Assembly: GCA_949358305.1 (NCBI GenBank)
Contig: OX442320.1
Span: 10,184,259 to 10,248,258 of the forward strand
Source of the DNA: Strigamia acuminata
Lineage: Eukaryota; Arthropoda; Chilopoda; Geophilomorpha; Linotaeniidae
Direction: 5' to 3'
DNA: 64,000 nucleotides
Positions 11,309 to 21,405 of this stretch are shown here, piece after piece; the first letter of the stretch is position 1; the number at the start of each line of letters is the position of its first letter. Below the pieces are notes generated by a model. The model was given only the letters and a program-made list of their open reading frames with translations. It did not search any database and was not told the DNA's origin. The translations under genes were made by a program, and so were the position numbers.

Positions 11309-11857
11309 CTAATGTCCATTGACGCCACCTCCATCGTTTCCGGCGGGCGCTTGGTAATCGTGTGCCTCCGCCCAATGAGTGACGAGATCCCCGGGAGAGG
11401 GCGTCGCCGCACAAAACGGACAGCGTCGCCCGTTGAGTCGGTGCACTCGTTTCAACGCCTAAGAAGAAAGGGGAAAAAATAAAAATACGAATTAGTTAAC
11501 TAGTGTGTGAGTGAAGAGGATAATCGGACACTCACCGATGCCAGACAGACGAGCTCGCGCGAGAAATTTTTCACGTCCTTGTGGATGTTGTGTCGCTGTC
11601 GCTGATGGCGAAAGACGTCGACGCAGAAGAATCCGTTCGGTCCTGAGGCACATGGGGCGGGGGAGAAGAAGAAGAAGAAAAAAATTAAAATAAAATTAAA
11701 AAATATTTATGTATATAAAATAAATAAAAGATATAGAACAAAAGATATAAAATAATAAGTAAATAAATAACCGTTTCTTACTATCGGGGTGTTTATCATC
11801 GCATAGAGCGCAGGAGTATGACCTGCCGCCACCCTCCTCTTGTGGTGCTTCCGCCAT
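11309..11857 (-). CDS. Small Cys/His-rich (zinc-finger-like) protein
   Basis: Three coding exons on the minus strand (11782-11857, 11536-11642, 11309-11458) join in frame with GT-AG introns to give 110 residues. The N-terminal part carries CALCDDKH. The C-terminal part has CPFC followed by His-x4-His with 11 residues after the second Cys, a C2H2-like zinc ligand pattern. The middle holds several His (FRHQRQRHNIHKD). No family is recognised; a zinc-binding nucleic-acid or protein adaptor is inferred only from the ligand pattern. The ATG at 11857 is the first in the exon. A non-coding first exon probably lies at 12018-12130, because a GTAAGTAAG donor sits there. Confidence 0.65.
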
Positions 11858-11886
11858 TTTCCTTTTGTTTGTGAGACGAGTAAACA

Positions 11887-11899
11887 ACTGAAAGTAAAT

Positions 11900-11953
<54 letters not shown>

Positions 11954-12017
11954 TGATTGTGGTCGTGGGCGTGGTCCATTGACCGAGAAATCACACAAAG
12001 CATCAAACTTACTTACC
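11887..12017 (-). other. 5'-UTR intron with CT-repeat acceptor tract
   Basis: A minus-strand donor at 12017 (GTAAGTAAG) and acceptor near 11888 (TTTACTTTCAG) bracket a (GA)n run that reads (CT)n on the transcribed strand. The microsatellite therefore sits where the polypyrimidine tract belongs. Confidence 0.5.
11901..11948 (+). repeat. (GA)n microsatellite
   Basis: About 23 GA units in an almost uninterrupted run. Confidence 0.97.
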
Positions 12018-12595
12018 AACGAACACGAGGTGGTAGTGAGGATCAGACGGAAGATGAAACGCGCGCGTTTGATATAAGCTGCCGAACCAAAGTGTGTGTA
12101 TGTCGTGAGCGGCTGATGTGACATCTGGTGGCAGTCCGAGAACGATTTAAGTTTGAACTATGGAGCGTTGGCGAATGAACGGGTCTCTCTCGTTGGCAAT
12201 CCTCGTTGTTCCGACGAATCCTGCTATCGCCGTCTTTGTGGTCCTCGTCACGGTCGTCGTTTTTATTTAACTCGAAACGAACGTTAATACTAAGTTTCCA
12301 ATGTGCGTAGACGCGCGTGATTCGCGCGTTTTCCACATGTGGTGCCCCCGTCACGCGTGAATACAAAACGTCGACCCAATAAATTCCGAAACTGGGCTAA
12401 TCTTGTTTTATTCGCCCATGTGCGCTTACCCATATATTTTGTTTTTCAGTTTGTGGAAAAGTTCATTGCCTGTGGTTTTCGGCGCGTACATGGCAAACGC
12501 GGGAAAATTTGCGGTGGTAGCGCGCTTTGGTGGCAATAAAAAAAAAAAACACCATAATGTTAAAAATGGGAATCCCGTCGGGTTTTTTTACGAAA
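12018..12595. other. Upstream region of the Cys/His-rich gene
   Basis: It contains the probable first non-coding exon and promoter of the minus-strand gene, followed by unassigned DNA. No further gene is supported. Confidence 0.4.
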
Positions 12596-13530
12596 CATCT
12601 TGCAGAAGCTTATTTTTGAACAAATTGTTTGGGGCTGCCGGTGCTTGTCGGCGCCAGCTGCCCCGTATTCTGTACAGAGAGAGACGTTCAAAAGAACATC
12701 TATTAACTCATACAGTAGAAAAACCACAGAAGTGAGTAAAACAATCGCGGAAAACCAAAACCCTCCGGATTTCCGCGAGGGCCAGGATTGGTCTGGATTA
12801 CTGGAATCACTCTCGAAGCCCGTCGAATGCGTTGATGGAGATTCGCACCAACTACGACAGCGCGTGGCAACTGGAAGGTGAAATTAAAATATAAAACGGC
12901 GGATATTTTACAAAACTTTTGTATCGGTCGTTTGGTACAAAGATAATGTGATTAACTATTGGAATACGAACCGCGAAACCGATACCACGATCCGAAATTT
13001 AAACTTTAATCGTCCACCCATTGTCGATCGCCAGACATCTATAAGCGATAGGTGCGCCCTTTTCATTTTCGTGTCGCTCCCCCAGAGTTTGTGGGTCTAA
13101 CCTGACCTAATCTTACCCAATTCGAATCTGAATTTGAATCTAAATTTTGCGTTTTCTTTATCGTTTCAACATTATACGAGTTTCCTTTTGTTAAACAATT
13201 ATGTTTTGAATTTTCGTAAGTGGTTGGTTAATTGCGTCCCGGTGCGTTGCCATAAACACAAAGCACTCTGCGGGCATTTATCCACGTTGACGGACATTAT
13301 TATCGACGCCCGCGTCGAAAGACCGTGTCGAGCTCATCGGCATCGCATCACACGCAATATCGCGCGCGCGAACGCGCTTGTGCGAGTATGTACGTCGCCG
13401 GGGACTCGGCTTCGCGGTCGCGCATCGACGTCGAAACATGCCGTATCGGTGTGCGGATGTTTTCTATGCCCACAACGAACCGAATCTGTCGGACGCGAGT
13501 AGAATGCACGTCAAGAGGTTTAGACTAACG
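12596..13530 (+). repeat. Dispersed repeat family, unit 4
   Basis: A diverged AGAAGCTTATTTTTGAACAA module starts it. It continues with GGATTTCCGCGAGGGCCAGG, TAAAACGGCGGATATTTTAC (as at 5728), a CTGACCTAATCTTACCCAAT part, and GGTTAATTGCGTCCCGGTGC (13226). It lacks the (TTTA)n/GGCCAGTCTGAGACC block of units 2, 3, 5, 6 and 7. Confidence 0.7.
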
Positions 13531-14050
13531 GATGAGTGTCGATGTGGGAGCTTATTTTTGGGACGAGTCGTCGGGGTTGCCGCCGCCGTCGCCGCTCAAC
13601 GACACCATTTGCCCCTATTCTCGTCGGGACGGGCGCGTTCTATTTCCGATTTATTTGTTTCTTCATTTATTTATTATTTTGACCGGCCCGAAGGCCAGTC
13701 TGAGACCGAGAGAGCGAGGAAGGCGTTCAAGAAGGACGCCTACAGCCACTGGAAGCGAGAACCCGGCTACCACGCCGCCCGGCGGGTACTGAGCCGCTCG
13801 ACCGAGCGGCGGGCCCGAGTTCCGCTGGCGATCTGAAAGTGTTGGCAAAACCCATCGAACGTGTTGAGAAAGACTCCCATCGACTGGGACGGCGCGAGAC
13901 CCCCGGAAGATGACAATAAAATACAAAACAACGGATTCCCTACAAATTTTTTTTCCCGGTAAATTACGACGAAGATAATCTAATTAACGGTTAAAGTACG
14001 AACCGCAGAGTCGGTGCCACGACCGGAGAATTAAAAATTTAATCGTCTTT
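13531..14050 (+). repeat. Dispersed repeat family, unit 5
   Basis: Short-form unit: GGGAGCTTATTTTTGGGACG (13546), TTTATT tract, GACCGGCCCGAAGGCCAGTC (13681), GAACCCGGCTACCACGCCGC, and GACGAAGATAATCTAATTAA near 13967. It is in tandem with unit 4. Confidence 0.8.
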
Positions 14051-14099
14051 CTTTTTCGGGTGATATTTTTTACTCCGTACCGATCGCCACGTCAGACAC

Positions 14100-14650
14100 G
14101 AGTAGGATGCACGCGACCGCGCGCACGTATAAACGAACGAACGAACGAACGGATGCCGACGCGGAAACTTATTTTCGGGGCGAGTCGTCAAGGCTGCCGC
14201 TGCCGCCGCCGTCGCTCAACGACCCCAACCGCATCTATTCGTCGGGACGGATACGTTCCATTTTCGGACTTATTTATTTATTTATTTATTTATTATTTTG
14301 ACCGGCCCGAAGGCCAGTCTGAGACCGTGGCGAAGCAAGGGTGTTTTTATATCGGATACCGCGCCGCTCGGCGGGTACTGTGCGCCGCTCGACCGAGCGG
14401 CGGGCCCGAGTCCCGAGTTCGATCTGAAAGTGTTGGCAAAACCCATCGAACGTGTTCGGGAAGACTCCCGTCCACAACGACGGCGCGAGACCCCCGGAAG
14501 ATGAAAATAAAATACGAAACGGCTCATTTTCTATAAAATTTTTATTCCAACGAATTACGACGAAGATAACCTAATTATCGGTTAAAGCACGGACCGCAAA
14601 GTCGGTGCCACGACCGGAGAATTAAAATTTTAATCGTCTTTCCTTTTTCG
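14100..14650 (+). repeat. Dispersed repeat family, unit 6
   Basis: Short-form unit opening with a GAGTAGGATGCACGCGACCG word shared with unit 7, then an (ACGA)n-like run, CGGAAACTTATTTTCGGGGC, a (TTTA)n tract and GACCGGCCCGAAGGCCAGTC (14299). It is nearly a tandem duplicate of unit 7. Confidence 0.8.
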
Positions 14651-14679
14651 GGTGATTTTTTTTTACTCCGTACCGATCG

Positions 14680-14849
14680 CCACGTCAGACACGAGTAGGA
14701 TGCACGCGACCGCGCGCACGTTTAAACGAACGAACGAACGAACGGATGCCGACGCGGAAACTTATTTTCGGGGCGAGTCGTCGGGGCTGTCGTTGCTGCC
14801 GCCACCGCCGCCGCTCAGCGACCCCAGTTGCCCCAATTTTACGGCCAAT

Positions 14850-14888
<39 letters not shown>

Positions 14889-15290
14889 TTTTGACCGGCC
14901 CGAAGGCCAGTCTGAGAGACACGGGATGAACGCGCACAAATGCCACATCATCGACCGGACGCTGAAGCATCGACCGTTTACTCGGTCGAGGAAATTTTAA
15001 ACTATATAACCATCGACCGGTCAGTTGGGGAGGCGCGCCCGGTACTATACGAGACGGTCCGCCCCGATCTGAAAACGCTCGCCGAACCCGCAGAACGCGT
15101 TCGGTGAGACTCGCGTCGACTACGACGACGCGAGACTCCCGGAAAGTGAAAATAAAATACGAAACGATTGATTTTCTGTAAAAATTTTATTATGACGAGT
15201 TGCGACGAAGATAACCTAATTAATGACTGGAGCACACGGCGCGAAATTAATCCTATGATCGGGAAATGCATTTATATTTTTTAAAGACTC
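14680..15290 (+). repeat. Dispersed repeat family, unit 7
   Basis: Its leading 130 bases match unit 6 closely. It has the longest (TTTA)n tract (about 14849-14891), then the GACCGGCCCGAAGGCCAGTC module at 14893. It ends with GATCGGGAAATGCATTTATA just upstream of the truncated pol gene. Confidence 0.8.
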
Positions 15291-15636
15291 TGGTTTGACC
15301 AGGCACGAACGTTTATGTACGAGATCCAACGTCCGATCACGTGACATGTGATATATTTCGCAAAACCACCACGCCGTTTCTCCAAATTAGGTTTTCACGA
15401 AACTCGATTCTATTTTTACCCACGTGGTCACGTGCCCTTCCCGATATCAAAATCGCGTTTTAGCGAAACCCGAAGTTTCGTTTTTAATCGGCTGTTTTTG
15501 TTGGACACGAAGAAGCGTTATAGCGCGATCGCGCTAAGCGAGATTTGTAAAGTTGAGGATGCGTTACAACGCGTTTTCAAAAAACGGTTTGCCAAGAATG
15601 ATAAAACACGCGCGATCGTGCGGATTGTACGAATAG

Positions 15637-18600
15637 GTGAAATCCGCAGAATCCGCCACGAGACTGCGAACAGGGGGTCAAGGTATAGGCCGCCGTAATG
15701 TTAAATATAGGGTCCCTTTCGCACTCCGCGAAATCCGCATGCGCGCCATAGGGTTAGTGTTGCCTGATGCCAAAAATGACTTGATCCTCGGACGAGACTT
15801 TAACCAAGCAGTCGGAGCCACCATCGATCATGGAAGGAGCCAGTGGAGCTTGGCTGGCTCAGACGAAATTCGTAAATTCGTGACCTATGAAGACGCCAAA
15901 AAATCCGAGTCCATTCTCGTATTTCCAATGGCACCGGAGGAACTGGATAAATCAGCCACTCCGCCAGTTAAAATAAGTGAGATTGTTCCAAATAAAATAC
16001 TCAAGAAGCCTGCGCCACCCAGTGACATTAACTGTGTGCTGCTGTTACACCAACCATTGAAAAATGAGGTTTTCGAGTATCCAAACGACGACTCACAAAG
16101 ACAAGTAAAAACAATTAGGCATCGCAGTCGAACCACGTGGTCGAACATCTGGTCACCAAAACGAAAGGAAACTTCGAGGACTTCGAGTAAAGTAAAAAAG
16201 ACCATTTCTCGTAAGTTAACGATAAGTCAATTTCGTCGATTGCGCCGCCTTCGTCATAAATTGAATGTTATTCGTCCCATCGCCAAACAATTGATTGCGC
16301 AACGAGCCAAAGACATTAACGACAAAAAGAAGTTAATTAACGACTCCAGAATAACTGCGCAGCCTACTAATGGTGAGAACGACTCAAATTCAAGTGTTTA
16401 CAACATCAACTTTTTGCAGTACCAACCTAGTGAGAATCCGACCGATCTCGATTGGATTTATCACCAGTTATGGAACCATCTGACTGTTACGCAAATCAAA
16501 CTACTAATTGAAACTTTACAGCCAATTTCACAGATTTTCCGAGAGGAAGTCGGTTTATGTAATAATACGGAATATGAAGTTAATCTGAAACCGGATTTTC
16601 GTCCGATCCATGTTCCAGTACGACCCGTAAACCCTGCGAAAAAGGCAATTATTGACAAGTACATTGACAAGAAACTTCAACAAGGCATAATTCGCCGTTC
16701 ACAAAGTGATTGCGCCGTCGCCCCAGTGGTCGTACCCAAAAAGACCGGGGAATGGAGGACAGCAATGGACTTCAGACCCATTAATGCGCAAACCATTCCG
16801 GATGTGTATCCACTTCCGGACATAGACAATATATTTGCGTATTTAGGTGGTGCACATTGGTTCTCGATAATCGACGGGCGCGAGGCTTTTCACCAAATTG
16901 GAGTGCGCAAAGGAGATGAGCGATTCTTGGCCTTCATAACACACCGAGGACTATTTGAATACGTTCGTATGCCTTTTGGCCCCATCAACGGTCCTGCAAC
17001 ACTCCAAAGAGCGATGAATAAGACCTTGGCCAAATATTTATATAAATTCGTATTTGTATACATTGATGATGTTATTATTTTTAGCAAAACATTTGAGGAG
17101 CATGTCCAACATCTGCGCCTCGTTTTGGAGGAATTATTTAATGCCGGTTTCACCATGAACGCCAACAAGACCGAGCTCTGTCAACAGCGCCTCGAAGTTT
17201 TGGGCCACATCGTGGAATCTGGTCAGATTTCTCCAAATCCGAAAAAAGTGTCAGCTATCCAGAACTATCCTGCGCCAACAAATTTGCGCGAGTTACAACG
17301 TTTCAAAGGTATGGTGGGTTATTATCAATCTTTTATTGCGAACTTTTCCAAGACAAGTGAGGTATTCCGACCATTACTCAAAAAAGATGCTGTTTGGCAT
17401 TGGAACGAGGCGCAGCAAGAAGCTTTTGATTATCTTAAAGATCAAATAGCGACTCCAACGCTAAAAAGACGTTTTCCCAGCTGGAAAAAGCCATTCATCC
17501 TTCAAACAGATGCAAGCTACTCCGGTTTGGGGTCGGCTTTAATGCAATTAAATGACGCAGGAGAAAGGATACCGATAGCTTTTGCTTCTCGTGCACTTAA
17601 CAGTGCTGAAAAAAACTATAATGTGACTGAAATTGAGTGCCTAGCAGCCGTGTGGGCAGTGAAACGTTTCCGCGCTTATTTAGAAATGATGCCATTTTAT
17701 TTAGAGAGTGATCATCGTTCTTTGAAGTGGTTATTTCAACAAAGAGAACCAACTGGCCGACTTGCTCGTTGGGTACTCTCACTAAGCGAATACAAATTCA
17801 CTTTCCTGCACTGCTCTGGATGCAAAAATCGAGTGGCCGACGCACTAAGCAGAGCACCAGTCGATCCACCTGAACACGACGAGGAAGATGACAGTCCACT
17901 CGTCGATGAAGCCTGCTACACAGCATATTTTGATGACTGTAACCAATGGCCAGCATTGTCCATCATTACTGAGTTGCCAAAAGACATTAATAGACAATTT
18001 AAGAAAATGTTCAAAGATAAATTCATTAAATCAACTTTAATTTCAGCCATTTCTCCAACTAAACCAAAAAAAGAAAAAAGGAAATCTCGTATTCCTCGTC
18101 GAATTACGGTGAGCACGACACCATCAACTGCGCCAAATCAAATTGCGCAACCCACACCAACAATTGCACCTCCGACAGCGCAACCAACTCAACAAACAAC
18201 TCCTGTTGCGCAACCAGTAACACCACCCTTAATTTCACCTAATTCTCCATCAGTTCGTGTTTCAGTGCCACTTCGTGCGCGCAGACAACATTCGTTAATT
18301 CCAATATTAACGAAGAAAAGAGGACGACCACGTAAGATTATGATAATCCCAGTGCTCTCCCCTCGCGCCAAACGGGCCATTGCGACAAGAACTCGAGCTA
18401 GATTAAGAGATCCCACTTTAGTTCCGAAAATATCTCCGAAATTACCAAGATATGGCGCTAATGTAAAGAAATGGAAACAACCAAAATTATTAAGGGCACA
18501 GAGAGTTGGAAAAGGCAAAAGGACGCTGAAAGCACCTCGTTTAGTGGTTTCACCTATTCCTATTCCTGTTCCGAGTCCTGCTCCAACACCTCCTAACCAA

Positions 18601-20670
18601 CCCAGTTCTCCAAGCAAATCAGAAGTTTCCATTCCTTCAGCACCAACTCCCCTCACTTCAAAACCAAAAGGAATACCCAAAAAATCATCTGGGATCCCCT
18701 CTCATATTTTACCTCCACGTAAAAAAATTATTTCCACACCAACTTCGGTTTCCAAAATACCAACTCCACCAATTCCTAGACCTAAAGGACGACCCCGAAA
18801 GTCAGCTGGAATTCCTTCTCATATTTTGCCACCAAAACCAAAACCTACACCAAAATCAACGCCTACCCAAATTCCAAATTTTCCAACACCTTCTCCCACA
18901 CAAACCATCCCAATATCACAATCTCCTATTCCTCCAACCTCTCCTGTGTCTTCGCCGTCAACGACAACTGATACAGCACCAACTGTGCCACCAGTGTTTG
19001 ACCCCGGATCAGGGCCTTCTGGACACCAACTCCCCGATGGATACCCTTCCGAGCCGGACTCCGACACGTCGTCATCAGACACAGACAGTTTTGGCCCGAT
19101 TCGGGACTTTCCCTCGCCGGTGGAATATCCAGTGCCAAGAGGTGGAATGCCTCGAACTCCGCCAAGACTGCGCCCGAGATCTGAACGAACATTTACAGAA
19201 TCAGACAGAAGGCTCACTGAAGCGGAGCAACAGGCTGAATTGGAACACGATCCACCTATTGAACATCCACCATTTGAAATGCTTCCAGACGCCGCTGAAA
19301 TAATAGCCGCACAGAGACAAGATCCGTGGTCGCGTGAGTTGATATACTACCTAACTGCTCAAATGCTGCCGGTCGATCCAGTCGAAGCTGCGCAAATTCA
19401 AAAAGGCGCGCAAAATTTTGGTATGCATAAAGATATGTTGTGTCGTTTCCCACCAGTTCATATTAATGAAATACGCAAGAGGCGTCAAATTTATCTCCCC
19501 TTGGAATTGCGCGAACGATATTTCCGCGCAATGCATTACCCTCCAGTAGTGGGACACATGGGAAGAGAAAAGACCCTCCATCGTTTAAAGACGCGTGTAT
19601 ATTGGCCCAAAATGAGAGAAGATGTTCAAACTTGGATCCAGGTTTGCGAGGCTTGTCAGCGCGCGAAACCATTAAATCGCTTGCCTTATGGCAAAATGAT
19701 AATGTCGAGAGCGCGCCACTTGTTTTCCGCAATATACATTGATTACTATGGCAAGAAACCACGTTCAGTGGGCGGCCATTGTTACGCCTTTGTAATGGTC
19801 GACTCAGCGAGTCGTTGGTTAGACGTAAGACTAACAGAAGATTCGACTATCGCAACTTCAGTTGCGCAAATTCAGAAATTTACGAAACGCTGGGGTTTCC
19901 CCAAGATCATTATCAGCGACAATGCCCCCGCGTTCAGGTCACCTGAGTTTCGCAGCCAAATCCAGCAATTAGGCGCAGTAAATCGCTACACTGCAGCGTA
20001 CCACCCCCAAGGCAATATTGCCGAACGCCTGAATCAATCCTTAAAAAACTGCATTTTAGCTTACATAGACGACCACGATAGGTGGGATGTAAATATCGGC
20101 TATTTTGTTTTGGCAATCAATTCGGCGTACCAAATTTCATTAAAGTATTCTCCATTTAAGTTAGTTACAGGCCAAGAAGCCAGATTCCCTGGTGATATTG
20201 ATAGTGACACAGATGACGGGGAACCTTTACCACCATCTGAGGCTGAAAACCTCCATGAGCAAATGCGCACCATGCGAGAAAGGGCGATGAACAATTTGCG
20301 CGAATCCCAGATCCGCCACAAAAAATGGTTCGATTTAAAACGTCGCGCTCATGACTTTCGCCCTGGCGATTGGGTGACGTTGCGCAATCGACAACCCTCT
20401 TCCGCCGACAGACAGTTTGCAGCAGGCTTACGCCAGCGAACTGAAGGAGTCTATATCATTCACAAATTGGTGGGCCCCAATACTGTCATCTTAATGGACC
20501 AAAATGGCAGAAAAACACAACCATACAACGTTGTTGAACTTCGCCATTGGCATTTTGCGCAAGTTAATTTCCTAACCCTGAAAGATGTCGAAATCATCGA
20601 CAAGCATGTCGAAAATTATACTGCTAACACACTAGATATTTTTGCTGCTTATTTTCTTTCTTTCAAATAA
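15637..20670 (+). CDS. Ty3/gypsy-type Pol polyprotein, N-terminally truncated
   Basis: An intact frame of 1677 codons. Near residue 50 the ILGRDF motif marks the C-terminal half of a retroviral-type aspartic protease; the catalytic Asp-Thr/Ser-Gly part is missing. Reverse transcriptase follows (FSIIDGREAFHQI, MPFG, YIDDVIIF near residue 475), then RNase H (LQTDAS near 622, ESDHRSL). Residues of about 790-1240 form an unusually long linker rich in Pro, Ser, Thr and basic residues, with RGRPRK and KGRPRK AT-hook-like cores and a repeated GIPSHILPP phrase. Integrase completes it, with an HHCC zinc region near 1300-1345 (CEACQRAK) and catalytic Asp, Asp (SDNAPAF), Glu (NIAERLNQ). The first 18 or so codons probably come from flanking DNA. 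Role: copying element RNA into DNA and inserting it. Confidence 0.9.
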   Translation: MKSAESATRLRTGGQGIGRRNVKYRVPFALREIRMRAIGLVLPDAKNDLILGRDFNQAVGATIDHGRSQWSLAGSDEIRKFVTYEDAKKSESILVFPMAPEELDKSATPPVKISEIVPNKILKKPAPPSDINCVLLLHQPLKNEVFEYPNDDSQRQVKTIRHRSRTTWSNIWSPKRKETSRTSSKVKKTISRKLTISQFRRLRRLRHKLNVIRPIAKQLIAQRAKDINDKKKLINDSRITAQPTNGENDSNSSVYNINFLQYQPSENPTDLDWIYHQLWNHLTVTQIKLLIETLQPISQIFREEVGLCNNTEYEVNLKPDFRPIHVPVRPVNPAKKAIIDKYIDKKLQQGIIRRSQSDCAVAPVVVPKKTGEWRTAMDFRPINAQTIPDVYPLPDIDNIFAYLGGAHWFSIIDGREAFHQIGVRKGDERFLAFITHRGLFEYVRMPFGPINGPATLQRAMNKTLAKYLYKFVFVYIDDVIIFSKTFEEHVQHLRLVLEELFNAGFTMNANKTELCQQRLEVLGHIVESGQISPNPKKVSAIQNYPAPTNLRELQRFKGMVGYYQSFIANFSKTSEVFRPLLKKDAVWHWNEAQQEAFDYLKDQIATPTLKRRFPSWKKPFILQTDASYSGLGSALMQLNDAGERIPIAFASRALNSAEKNYNVTEIECLAAVWAVKRFRAYLEMMPFYLESDHRSLKWLFQQREPTGRLARWVLSLSEYKFTFLHCSGCKNRVADALSRAPVDPPEHDEEDDSPLVDEACYTAYFDDCNQWPALSIITELPKDINRQFKKMFKDKFIKSTLISAISPTKPKKEKRKSRIPRRITVSTTPSTAPNQIAQPTPTIAPPTAQPTQQTTPVAQPVTPPLISPNSPSVRVSVPLRARRQHSLIPILTKKRGRPRKIMIIPVLSPRAKRAIATRTRARLRDPTLVPKISPKLPRYGANVKKWKQPKLLRAQRVGKGKRTLKAPRLVVSPIPIPVPSPAPTPPNQPSSPSKSEVSIPSAPTPLTSKPKGIPKKSSGIPSHILPPRKKIISTPTSVSKIPTPPIPRPKGRPRKSAGIPSHILPPKPKPTPKSTPTQIPNFPTPSPTQTIPISQSPIPPTSPVSSPSTTTDTAPTVPPVFDPGSGPSGHQLPDGYPSEPDSDTSSSDTDSFGPIRDFPSPVEYPVPRGGMPRTPPRLRPRSERTFTESDRRLTEAEQQAELEHDPPIEHPPFEMLPDAAEIIAAQRQDPWSRELIYYLTAQMLPVDPVEAAQIQKGAQNFGMHKDMLCRFPPVHINEIRKRRQIYLPLELRERYFRAMHYPPVVGHMGREKTLHRLKTRVYWPKMREDVQTWIQVCEACQRAKPLNRLPYGKMIMSRARHLFSAIYIDYYGKKPRSVGGHCYAFVMVDSASRWLDVRLTEDSTIATSVAQIQKFTKRWGFPKIIISDNAPAFRSPEFRSQIQQLGAVNRYTAAYHPQGNIAERLNQSLKNCILAYIDDHDRWDVNIGYFVLAINSAYQISLKYSPFKLVTGQEARFPGDIDSDTDDGEPLPPSEAENLHEQMRTMRERAMNNLRESQIRHKKWFDLKRRAHDFRPGDWVTLRNRQPSSADRQFAAGLRQRTEGVYIIHKLVGPNTVILMDQNGRKTQPYNVVELRHWHFAQVNFLTLKDVEIIDKHVENYTANTLDIFAAYFLSFK

Positions 20671-21405
20671 TTTTTCTATTTATTTTTCAAAAAAATATAT
20701 AAAAAAAAAAAAAAACCAAAAAAAAAAAACCGAAGTAATCCGGTGTAATTTCATCGTTACTTTAAGGAAAAATTTCATTTATGTTTTTATGTTTCTTTAT
20801 TCTTAAATATTTTATGTTTTATGTTATTCGTTTTACGTTTCATATTTGTTCATTTCAAAATTGACTAAGTCCATTTCCAGTGAGGACAAAATTGCCCACT
20901 AGAGTGTGACACCTTTAATTGCATTTTCGAAACACCACGTGTTTAGATTATTTATTTTCCCAATTTATTATTTCCATTTAGTTATATGTACCTATGTGTG
21001 TTTAGATTTGCATATGCTAAACTTTCTCATTGAAGATCAATGTTAAAATTGACTATTCCTTCTAGAACATTCATTTACAATCTTTCGTTAACTTCCAACT
21101 CTTCACACTAGAGTACGTCGTTCTATTAAAACAGTTACGACTATAGTCTCTAACACCCACACCTTATACCCATGTGCTCATATGACACCTGTGTGAGAAA
21201 GTTCTCGAAGCGTTTGACACTTGTGCATTCTTCTCCTATGGATTAACTTCATGTGTTGACTTTCGTGTGTTGTGTTGTGTGCGCGTTCATAATTTGCGCA
21301 ATTCTAATTGTAAGTAACGTTTGTGATATGTTCATTGTTTCAATTTGTGTATATAACCCCAATGATTGAAATCAATTAGGCACAATTACATCTCGTTGAG
21401 ACAAC
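20671..21405 (+). other. Spacer between pol and ORF2
   Basis: AT-rich, without a gene. A TTAG at 21376-21379, about 25 bases before the ORF2 ATG, would serve as a splice acceptor, consistent with ORF2 being expressed from a subgenomic spliced RNA; this is inference. Poly-A runs follow pol directly (20700-20730). Confidence 0.5.
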
